DNA of 64,000 nucleotides from Symsagittifera roscoffensis (Eukaryota; Xenacoelomorpha; Acoela; Convolutidae): NCBI RefSeq assembly GCF_963678635.1, contig NC_087062.1:31210833-31274832 (forward strand), in the 5' to 3' direction. Positions 18,376 to 28,678 of this stretch are shown one piece after another; the stretch's first letter is position 1, and every line of letters begins with the position of its first letter. The notes under the pieces are model-generated. The model saw nothing but the letters and a program-made list of their open reading frames with translations. It ran no database searches and was not told the origin of the DNA. Position numbers and translations under genes: made by a program.

Positions 18376-20194
18376 GGAGCAGTGGCGTGCGCAGAAATTT
18401 TTCTAGGGGAGGGGGTGTTTTTTGAAAAATTTTGAAAACTTTGCCGACCTTTTTTTTTAGGTCGGCCAATTTGATTTTCCGAGTTCCCCTAAAACAGTAT
18501 AAGTACCCTATTTTATAGGTACCGCAGGCAAATTTTTCAAAAAAACAGGCCAAAAAAAGGAGTTTTTAGCCACTTTGGAAAATTTTGACCAAAAAGTTTC
18601 GTTTTTTGGCGCACGTTCCCTCCCCCCTCAAAGTTAATCATATTGGCACCGAAGGCGCCTTTAGAAACATTTTGAGCCTGTTCAGCAAAAAATGGATGTC
18701 ATAAAATTATACCAAAGGGTATAATGTTGGCAATTATACCCTTTGGAATATTCCCTTTGGGTATACCCTTAGAAAAAGTTGGCAAAAAAATTTATTTAGA
18801 AAAAAGTACACAGTTGCAAAACGGAGCTTAGCACCACTTGCGGCACAAAATTAAAACATAATTTGCCTGATATGAAAAAAAACATAGTAAATTAAAAAAT
18901 TAAATGAGTACTGTTGAAGAAATTGTCGGCTAAAAAATCAAGAAATATTTTTGTTGCATTTCATATAAGAGTCAGTTAACTAGGTGAATATAAAAAAATC
19001 ACGCTGCAAAACTCCCTTTATTTCTTTCTATTAACAAAAAGATGGAAACATTAGGAAAAGTTGAAACATTGGTCAGAAATCCAAAATACGCCCAGATACG
19101 TTGATAAAAACCTTGGATCGAAAAAACCGCCTGATCATTAGGAACATATGGGGCCATCAAAAGACATCATCTATTATTTGCTATAAACTAAGAGCAAAAT
19201 GAGTGTGAAAATTAAAAAAAAATTAAAAACTTGGATACAAAAAGTTCAATCAGTTGCCACAAAAAACTTGCAGAACAACTAAAAAACTCTGAAATCCTAT
19301 CAAATTAACACAACAGTATCATTTCCATGGATCAAGACGCACGTAAATGCAAATAAAAACACCAAAACGTTTTTTTAGAACTTAAGCCAGAAACTATCAT
19401 ACTTTAGTAAATTTTGCAATATTTTTGTAGGCAAAACAATCAAGTCGCAACTGCAAAAGTTACTCTCCAGAAAATGTTGTGATTTTTTTCGGTTTCTTTT
19501 AAAACAATAAGATCTGCCAACAAAAAGAATTTGCATGGACTCAAAATGAAAGTGCTCAAAACTTAGTTTGATGCTCAAAACTAACTGCACACACTTTTTA
19601 GAACTATTAAAATAATAAGAAACCTTGCTTTCATAAAAAGTGAAGAAAAAAATCAAAAAGATTGCCAAAAAAGTCATATTACATCTGAAATTTTTTTTTC
19701 AGTGGTAGGTCACCCAAAAATTGATTCAGTAGCTCATCATCGAGACATCTAGTAAAAAAGGAAACTTGCCCCTTGCAAAACAATTGCTTATCAAAAATTT
19801 TCAAATTTCTCATTTGTTTTTGTAATAAAAAGCACTGCAAGGTAACCGACAAGAAATACAAGGGCAGCCACATAAAAAAATTGTTAAAAAAGTTTCGAAA
19901 CATTAACAACGAACAAAACTCAAATCGTTGTCTGGACTGATATTCAGTATACCAAGCACAGGTCAGAAACACAATTGACGGCATTAAAAGAAACACAAAA
20001 AATTGCCGAGAGGCAACAGAGCCGAAAACTTTTGGTAACCACCGTAAAACCGAAAACAAGGTGTTTCGAAGAAAAATTTTGCAAATAAATTCTGTTCAAA
20101 GTTTTTTGGCATTTTGTGGGTTCCGGAGAAGAAATAAAATAATGATCCAAAAAATATGCCAAAATTTAAAAAAGCTAAACACAGTTTTTAAGCG

Positions 20195-20590
20195 AAAAAG
20201 GAAAGATACGAAGGCAAGGCTAGTAAAATTACAACTACAATGAAGTTTGGCACATTCAACTAAAATGAAATTTGCGCACAGATAACTATTCTAAGACCAG
20301 TTGACTAACCTACAAATCATAAGCAGACAAAATTAAGCTTTCATTTTTTAACTGAATCTTTCCCTTTAAAAAGAGCAGGTCCTTGCTCAGATTCGACCTC
20401 AGAAGTTTTGCCGTCTCAGGCACGCACTTTTGTTACCTTTAACTAAGTGTAGCGAGACGCTAAGAACTTTGAATTCTTATGAGCCAAAATACCAAGTGAT
20501 TCAAATTACTCTGTTGAAAAAGTTGTTAACACGAAAAAATTCTATACTCTGATTTGATAACGCTTGCCAGCTTAACAAAACGTCAAAGCG
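20195..20590. repeat. dispersed repeat family E, distant copy
   Basis: Phrases GGCAAGGCTAGTAAAAT, TCTTTCCCTTTAAAAAGA, GAGCCAAAATACCAAGTGAT and TTTGATAACGCTT recur in the same order at about 56,260-56,590 and, in part, at 60,129-60,315. Old and diverged. Confidence 0.55.
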
Positions 20591-22714
20591 GAGCTTCGCA
20601 GTACTTGCAATACAACTCAAACATAAAGAATACTGGGTCGAAAAAACAATGAGAAACGTTTAACAAAAACTAAGTGAACCAAAATTTTTGTATGTTTTGA
20701 TAAAAAATCTAGGGGATTCGGCCAAAAAACCAAGGGGATTCGCTTCTCTACTAAAATAAGTAAGAAGAGTGAAAATTTTTGAAAAATTGGATTTTTCACA
20801 AGAACATAACTGTTTTCTTACAAAAAATTAAAGAGTCGCTGTTTCTGCTGGAAAAATTGGGCAGTTTTCTAGAAACGTCAAAAATGGGCAGGTTTCTAGA
20901 AACGTCAAAAAGTTTCTAACAACGGTCAAAAACCAAAAAAAAAATGACATTCCGAAATCCATAAAATGTTCTGATGAAAATGGCCGTTTCAGCAGAGAAA
21001 ATTTCCAAAACCGAGTTTCTTGGTTGACTACTCAACCCAACAAATGGCAGGGTAGTTTTTTTGACAAAATTTAAAATATTTCTTCACAACAATAAAAATT
21101 CAATTCTTTTTTTGAAGGCCACAACTTTTTTCTTTAAAAAAAAATTGGACTTAGCCATTTATGCAGGTAAGCTTTCGACAACTTCTTGTTTCTATCAAAC
21201 GCTTGATATCAAATTTGGCGCAATAGTTATCTAGAAAAAGTCAAAAAATTTCCCAACAACGGGCAACAATTCAAAAAGATGACTTTTCCTGAGAATCAGA
21301 CCTTTTTTGTGTAAAAAAACATTTGGACGTAGCCGTTTATGTTGAAAAAAAATTTCGTGTAATTTTTTACGCGTATTTGATAATGCAGGGGACACTTCTC
21401 TCAACTTTTTATCCATTGAAGCCAAATTTTCAAATATGCGAAGGCTATTTTTGACAAAATGAAAAACATCAAAAAATATGAGTCACATATTCCCCCCACA
21501 GACTTTTTCAATAAGCTGTAAACAGTGCAGTAAAAAGGGATTTAAAGACTACGGGATTTAAAGACGCTCAGGGGAGTAAACGGTCTTTCCATTGATACCC
21601 CGTATCTGGAAATCGTTAAAAAACTTTATAAAAACTGAAAATTTTGCAAAGTGTGAAAATATTTTCCAAAGAGTCTCAAAAAAATAAAAATAAAATCCCA
21701 TGCACTTTTTCAAATTCCAATAAATTTTCAATTTCCCTGTTTTTGGCAGCAGGAAAACTAGAAAAACGGGCCAAGCGAGGCATTTGATTTTTAAACACAG
21801 AGGCGATGCGGAGCTTCGCACATTTTGCGATACAACAAAAACATAAAAAACCTTGAGTCGAAAAAAACGTAAAGGTTGGAAAAAACTAGGTGAACTAAAA
21901 CTTTCTTATGCCTCGATGATAACCATCTATGAGCCCAGCTACAGTTGGAGATAAAAGTTTGGTATTGAATGAGTTTTCTATACTGGAATTTGCTCAAAAC
22001 CTTAGTTGTTTCTCTGCTAAAATAAGTGCGAAGAGTAGAAATTTTGAGATAATCAATAAACCCAAGAAAATAACATGTCTCATAAAAAAAGAGTCACCGT
22101 TTCTGCTGAAATAATTATCGCTACCGATTCTTGCAGTTCAACTTTTAAATTCAGATTTGATTGTGTAAAAAATCAGTTTCTGAAAAATGGGCAAAAACTC
22201 CAATAAAACGTCAAAAGGCTATCCAAAATTCATAATGCTTTTCCGCAAAATCAAATTGAGGCCATTTAAGCAGAGAAAATGCCAAAAATTGGGTTTCTCG
22301 TTTGAGCACAACGTGAAAATTGGCAGGTAGTTTTTGCGCAAAGTCAAACATTTTCCAGAAAAATGTCAAAGTTTCAAACCATTGTCTTGTTTGAAGGCCA
22401 TAAATTTTTTCTTTACCAAACTGGGCAAATCCAATTTCGTTTTTAACAGCCTGTTGTTTTGTTTAAACCTATAGTGTCAGATTTGGCAGGATAGTAAGCG
22501 ATAAAAATCCAAAAAACGGTCAACAAATCAAAAAGTTCACATTTCCGAGAATCATAAATTTTGGTGCAGAAACTAGGGCGTAGCCACTTATGCAGATGAA
22601 CTTCACGCAACTGGTGATTCCGATTGAAGCCAAATTTCTCGTGAAAAGTCAAACCTTGTTTAAAAAAAATTGTGTTAAATCAAAAATTTGACTTTTCCGA
22701 GGGCAATAAATTTT

Positions 22715-22717
<3 letters not shown>

Positions 22718-22779
<62 letters not shown>
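22718..22779. repeat. (AT)n microsatellite
   Basis: A 62-bp uninterrupted AT dinucleotide run. It could extrude as a cruciform but is otherwise a simple repeat. Confidence 0.97.
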
Positions 22780-22781
<2 letters not shown>

Positions 22782-23284
22782 TACATCTTGCTTATTTCAA
22801 TTTAGTTTATACTTTTGAAACAACAGGTTTTGACAAAAACTTCATTATCATCCGAAAAACTCAACAACAAAAAAAACACCCCAAAGCAACAATTTTACTT
22901 GAAAGGAGTCTCCTAAAATGGCCATTTTGATATAATTTTTGGATGCTAGATTACCACTTTTCAATTTAAACAGCGCATATACCGCGCATTAATCAGACTC
23001 CGAAATTCTTTCAAACTGAAACAAATTAAGTAAATTAAAACCAAAAATATTTTACTTTAAAAATATTGAAACAGCGCACAAGAAATTGGCAATTTTTCAA
23101 AAATTCAACAAAATGGGGCGAAATAAAAAAACTTTTGGAAACTTTGATTTGTTTTTGAGCTTCGGTATGAATTTTTGTATAAATTTTTCTGACCATCTAG
23201 GATATCGAATTACGACCTAGGATAATTGAAAGGTTAAAAATTTAGTGTCTTTTCTTCGCGCCTAAATGCCTGACAACAGGCAGA

Positions 23285-23720
23285 AAACTTAACAAGACTG
23301 CTCGTATCAGGGCGAAGCCTTGATTGATCCGACTGCCTTTTAAGGTTTATGGCGCAGTAAAAACATTAAAAAATTAAATGTAATAAGACAGAATGAAAAA
23401 CTATTTTTTCTAAAATTTGGAATTTTTTAATGAAATCATCCCCCACACGCCATATAAAGTACGAAAGGATAGATTTCGCTCCTTTTAACAAATCAATTAT
23501 CTCAAATCAGCTTCTTTCAACCAATTTGAAACGATTTCTAAGACGGATTAAATATCCGCTTACGCATTAATAGCGCGAATTATATCGCGCGTTAATTGTC
23601 CCAAATTGGCCAAAATGGCAATCTTTAAACCCCCATAATTTTACGAAAAATGATCACAGGTGAAATATCTTTTCAGTTTTAAGCTCAAGAAAACAATAGA
23701 TTTCGAATGATATAAAAAAA
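23285..23720. repeat. dispersed repeat family D, copy 2, with palindromic core
   Basis: Same phrase order as 378-745 and 43,070-43,480. At 23,566-23,596 it contains a near-perfect palindrome (ATTAATAGCGCG, an AT-rich loop, CGCGCGTTAAT). Confidence 0.6.
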
Positions 23721-25914
23721 TTCCGTCAAAAATGGCTAGTTAAAAAGTCGAAATTTGTCTAAAGAAAAAAAACCCACCCCCAGCACAAATAATGCGTTAC
23801 TATCGTATCGAAAGTCGGAACAACAACAAATTTAACCGGTTCTATCAAAATGCCACTAATAAGCAGCAAGATTTCCAGCAAATGAGCAGTTTAAGTGCTA
23901 GTTGAGAAAAAATGTAATTGAACATTACGATCGTTGTTGAACAATTAGATTAGTGGCAAACACATGTTCACGAGATTCATTTATAGTTAGCTGCAAACAC
24001 ACGCGCATTCTTTTACAAAGCCGAGCCACCTTTTGCGACTGGAAAGTTTCCCAAATAGACCAAGATACCGGGTGAAAAAATAATGAGATTCTTAACAACA
24101 CTCTGAATACTTAAGCAGTATTTTAAATGACCATTTTAACTAGTCGATATGATAATTATAAGGGCACTTGTCCTAATCAAGTAAAAAATACGATGCATCG
24201 TTTTTGAAGTTAAAAGTATTGCAAAAAACTGGCATCAGGCCAAAAAATATATCAAATTGTATAATTTCGATCATTTCACGAAAAGTTTTTTCAAATATTT
24301 CAATTTCTTCAACAAAATGTTATAGGTATTCAAATTGGTATCATTATAAAGTTTTTCAGTTGTGATTCGGCGTCTACAAAAACTTCAAAAAAGAGTCCTA
24401 GCTTCAAAAAACCTATCTAAGATTGTTTTGGTTTCAACCTTAGTTTTAGACTGCATTTACAATCTATTTGATTCTCGCTTTCTAAGTCATTTCTAGCGAT
24501 TATTCACACATAGTCAGACAGTGACATGTTATCCTCGTGATATAGGTTTTTAGTTTCAATGACCCGAAATTTTAAGAAACAACCGTACAATATCCGTCCA
24601 TTCTGTTACAGGCGGGAAAAAAGGGTTCTTCTGAAATAAGTTATAGGCTAGATTTAAGCAAAAATAATAGTTTTTTAACGAAAATTGATTGAAAATTCTA
24701 TATTTCAGGTAGTAAGCATTCAAATGCAGTCCGACATGAATATTGTGAAAACCAATTTTAATTAGGTTTGTTTGAAATGCAAGCACTTAGCATCCTCCGC
24801 AATTAATGCGTGGCTTGGAGGGAATTTACGGCTGGTAGCTTAGGGGGAGAGAGATTTTACGGTTGATTCGATTTCACAGCATTGAAAATTGTTGAAGAAA
24901 AAAATTAAAGTACGAAACTTTTTTTTTTTTTAATTTCAATTTATTTCAGCTTCAAAACAGATTGACAACACATAAGGTGCATGATTTTTCTAACAAAGGT
25001 TACCTAAACTTGAACCAAAATTCAAAACGAACATTAATAACAGATATTTCCCAACAATAATTTTTTGTTAACTGAGAACGCATTTTTTTCTAAGCTTCCT
25101 AATTTTCCTTGGACGGCAAGACAAACCTTGCTGAAAAGACTTTATTTGAGCTAAAATTGAAAAATTTTCAAACACAATTTTGAAAGAAAAAATTCAAAAT
25201 TGGTCAGAAAAAAATTGAGTTTGAGGAGGAAAAAATCTCGCCCTATAAAACTATCAGTTTAAGGCTCACGTGTGCTGAAAGAAACTCATCATTATCATTT
25301 GCAACTTTACATTTTCAAGAGTGATAGTAAAATTTAAATCCGTATTTAAAGATAATTGAGAACTCAAAGTATTTTTGCAATAAATTTTTCACTGGATAGC
25401 AACATCTAAATGAATAAAAACAAAAAACTCAAATTGAACGTTTTTGCAGTATACCTGCGTTAAACAGCATGATCGTGAAACAATTGCAAGCTAAATAAGG
25501 ATTTTCGTCTTGTTAATAACTGTTGAACTTTAAGTTCGCTCTCCGAAAAAATTAGCATTCAAGAAATATTTTTATGAGATTGGCACGAACAGAGAAATTT
25601 GCATTTCACAAGATTCAATTCGCCATTTTTTAATCATTTCAGACGCTACACAGCTTTTGTATTAAGCAATTTAATTTACCCAGTAAAAATTGCTCAAAAA
25701 ATTGCCGTAGATTTTATAAGCAACCTGATTTTATTGCGTACAATTGTTCCTGGATAGCAGAACTGAGCTCCGCTTTAAAATAAGAGTTTCAGCTGTAAGT
25801 CTCCCGTGTGAGAACAGAGAAACGAGCATGATCAAACATGACTGATGATCAAACATAGCCAAACATAGCCAACAGACAGTTGGAAACAGTCAATGAACGC
25901 AAGAAAACAAAAAA

Positions 25915-26190
25915 CTGGCTTTTTCTGAAATCTCATGTCAATTTTTCGAGAAAAAAATAGATGACCTTAAACCTCTTTGAATTTTTAAAACAAATTTCGA
26001 TTAACATTTCTTTGATAATAATATTCTAATTTGAGAAAACTGGATCAATTGGTAAAATTTTTAAATTCCAATGGGAAATCTGAGCATTAAAATTCCCTTT
26101 CAAAACTAGAAGTCGCTCATATTTTTTGTGAGCTTTACACTTTTCCGGTTCAAAAGCGAAGTTTGCTTTCTTTTTAACAAAGGAAATTAA
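25915..26190. repeat. dispersed repeat family F, copy 1
   Basis: A phrase series including TTTGAGAAAACTGGAT, GAAATCTGA and TTTACACTTTTCC recurs at about 42,440-42,720, 47,290-47,560 and 47,640-47,920. No termini recognised. Confidence 0.5.
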
Positions 26191-26192
26191 CT

Positions 26193-26445
26193 AGGGGCCC
26201 AGCTGAAAGCTGGAGAGACCTGTTTGATTATTTTAATATTGATTATTTTAAAATTGTTTTAAAATTTCAGGTTTCTCAAGTCGATAGCGCCCTTCCTACG
26301 CAAAAAAAAGTGAAAGAGAAGCTTATGCATTCATTGGTAACGCTTTGGTAAAAAGTTTTCATGAGGGAACTTTTCAAGTCCATAGGTGTTTCCCTAGACA
26401 ATAGGGGCCCAGCTGGAAGCTGGAGAGACCTGTTTGGTTATTTCA
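26193..26445. repeat. paired GGGGCCCAGCT repeats
   Basis: TAGGGGCCCAGCTGAAAGCT and TAGGGGCCCAGCTGGAAGCT, each followed by GGAGAGACCTGTTTG, begin about 26,193 and 26,402. Related phrases (GGCCCCGCTAAACCTGGAGA, CCTGTTTGTTAATTTT) occur near 60,055 and 62,908. They look like the ends of an interspersed element. Confidence 0.5.
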
Positions 26446-26511
26446 GAAAAAACGTTATACAAATTTTTGATGAAATCGAATTAGCTAGCGCTTTTTGTTT
26501 TATTGAACACA

Positions 26512-26650
26512 ACCGTAATATGAATTAAACGGGCCTTTCACAGAGCGACAAGGCAAACCGTACTAAAATTAAACGAGCCTTTCACAGTGCGACAAGGCAA
26601 CCGTAATGTGAATTAAACGGGCCTTTCACAGTGCGACAAGGCAAACCGTA
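26512..26650. repeat. 44-bp tandem repeat, three copies
   Basis: Three units carrying GGGCCTTTCACAGTGCGACA (the middle unit has GAGCC) begin near 26,512, 26,556 and 26,600; a fourth starts and breaks off. Confidence 0.9.
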
Positions 26651-26907
26651 TCAATCATGGTTACATGCTAAATATATTTAAAATAAGATCATATGCACAA
26701 TGATTCAACAATGTGAATAATTATTCACTAGAATTAAGTGAAATGTGTGTTTCACATACCAGCTAACATTAATGAAATAAAGTATTTTTCATTTTTCTAA
26801 CGACTCTTTAATTTTCGAATTAATTAAATTTTGTCCAATCATTGCAAATATGACTATAATATGTTGACTATAACTGACATCACAAAAACGTTCTGGAACA
26901 AACCGAC

Positions 26908-27038
26908 CTGATTAAAGAGAACTAGCGTAACTCGTGCAACTTCTCGTTGGACTTCTTCGAACCATACAAAAAAACTCAACACAAAGCCAATAGCACCAAG
27001 CAAAAGCGAGAAAACGTAAGCATAGCGGATTCCATTGT
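26908..27038 (-). CDS. orphan exon with one membrane-spanning segment
   Basis: Bounded on the minus strand by a good acceptor (TTTTTTAG|AC) and a donor (CAG|GTCGGT). The open frame of 43 codons reads NGIRYAYVFSLLLGAIGFVL, then SFFVWFEEVQREVARVTLVL, then FNQ. The hydrophobic run is about 20 residues and is followed by charged residues. By strand and position it could be an N-terminal exon of the membrane-protein gene at 1.6-11.9 kb, but neighbouring exons were not found and the phase to the 11.9-kb exon does not fit directly. It could also be chance. Confidence 0.4.
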
Positions 27039-27100
27039 CTAAAAAATACACACAATAAGTATATTGAATCTTTGTTCCAATGCCAAAAAACTTTTAAAAA

Positions 27101-27778
27101 AACTTTTCCTAAGTGTACAGCTCTTCCCCGAGACAAATTAAGGACCAGCCGCTTGGGCAGGGGAGTTTCCTACAACCTGGTCTATCGATTAAACCCTTAA
27201 TCCCAAATCTGGATGGGTAGTTTTTGAAGAAATCGAAAAAGTTTGAAAAAATGACCTAAAAACCGAAAAATTGACTATTCCTAAGTGTATAGCTCTTCCC
27301 CTAGACAAATTAGGGACGAGCCGTTTGTGTAGGGGGGGTTCCTACAACCTGGTCTATCGATTAAACCCTTAATCCCAAATCTGGACGGGTAGTTTTTGAG
27401 GAAATCGGAAAGATTTGAAAAAAGGCCAAAAAAGTGACTTTTCCTAAGTCTATAGCTCTTCCCCTAGGCAAGTTAAGGACCAGCCGCTTGTGCGGGGAGT
27501 TTCCTACAACCTGGTCTATCGATTAAACCCTTAATTCCAAATCTGGATGGGCAGTTTTTGAGGAAATCGATAATTTCCGAAAAAATAGGCAAAAAAATCA
27601 AAAAGTGACTTTTCCTAAGTCTATAGCTCTTCCCCTAAGCAAATTAGGGACCAGCCGCTTGTGCATGGGAGTTTCCTACAACTTGGTCTATCGATTAAAC
27701 CCTTAATCCCAAATCTGGACGGGTAATTTTTGAGGAAATCGAAAATTTCCGAAAAAATGGGCAAAAAGTGAAAAAAGT
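27101..27778. repeat. ~170-bp tandem repeat, four copies
   Basis: Units begin near 27,101, 27,273, 27,436 and 27,607 (spacing 172, 163 and 171 bp). Each contains TCCTAAGTSTATAGCTCTTC, GGTCTATCGATTAAACCCTT and AATCTGGACGGGTAGTTTTT or close variants. Diverged relatives are scattered at about 21.1, 22.4 and 63.1-63.6 kb. No coding capacity; a local satellite-like array. Confidence 0.9.
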
Positions 27779-28678
27779 ACCGAGTTGTGAAGCTTTTCTA
27801 AGACCGTAGGGGGTGGGGTAGGGTAAAAATTGCCCTAAATTTCATGCAGGCAGGTAGGTGAAACGCTACTGAATCCATTGTTACCACTTTTATGAGAATC
27901 TGACGGGTAGTTTTTTGGGAAAGCGAATTTTTCGAAAAAGCGTCTCAAAAAAAAAAATAAAAAAAAAAAAAAAAAACCAGATCTCGTCTGGAAAAAAAAA
28001 CGTTTTCATAATACCTGTTTAATAAATCAAACAGGAACTTAAATTAAAAATTCAAACCTCAAAAGGTAAATTTGAGCCTGAATTTGCGGAGGAATTTTCC
28101 TGAACAACGTTCATGGATTCTAAAAAAAGCGAGCTACGTTCATCGACTCTTAGAAAATAAGTCTTCACCATGTTAATAACCCCTGAACTTCAATATCGAC
28201 TAAAAACTTATCGTTGACGGAGGATCTTTACGTCCCATACAGGGGCGGATTTAGGGGGGACGCCCAGATTTAGGGGGGACGACCAGATATACCAGATGTT
28301 TTTTGCTCATGAAATTGTCGCTTACAAATAAATTGGCATTCAGCGAGATTTGAACTGCAATTTTTCAGTTCAAATCTTGCTGCAATTTTAGCAGTTTTTC
28401 AGCATACAAAACTATTTAAATTATCATTTTTGCTTAAACCTATTCAAACAGCTGGACTTCAAACAGCTGGACTTCAAAAGTTACAATTACGGAACATTTA
28501 AAATATATCATAGACTTGGCTCTCATTATTTAGTTTTTTTTTTTCAAGTTCTTGATCAAGAATCAGTCTCTTCTTTTCACTTCTCTCCTGATCCTGTGGG
28601 CCTCTCTTTTGCCTGCCAACCTGGGTGGAGAATGGTTGGTTTACAAAGAATGACTGATAGTTTATCTCCCCCTCCTCT
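27779..28678. other. noncoding stretch 3' of CCDC25
   Basis: Contains a decayed fifth repeat-like unit (to about 27,950), a poly(A) tract near 27,955-27,976, and a hAT-like terminus CAGGGGCGGATTTAGG at 28,244 followed by a short tandem duplication (GATTTAGGGGGGAC twice). The part next to the stop codon is probably 3' UTR of CCDC25. Confidence 0.5.

Larger units (their letters stand above)
18376..26907. other. 8.5-kb gene-free region of decayed repeats
   Basis: No open frame here has coding character; the longest are AT-rich and low in complexity. Recognisable content: a family E copy (20,195-20,590), degenerate ~170-bp repeat units (about 21,100-21,440 and 22,380-22,700), an (AT)n tract, family D (23,285-23,720), family F (25,915-26,190) and a 44-bp tandem repeat. 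It may be intron of the membrane-protein gene if the 26.9-kb exon belongs to it. Confidence 0.6.

Noticed and set aside
19375-20162. Hydrophobic minus-strand frames of 72-126 codons
   Set aside because: AT-rich, Phe/Leu-heavy translations of T-rich noncoding DNA; no splice sites, conservation or plausible composition.
22718-22779. AT tract as replication origin or matrix-attachment site
   Set aside because: A plain dinucleotide microsatellite; nothing around it supports such a role.
26512-26650. CRISPR-like array
   Set aside because: Three contiguous 44-bp units without spacers in an animal genome; a simple tandem repeat.
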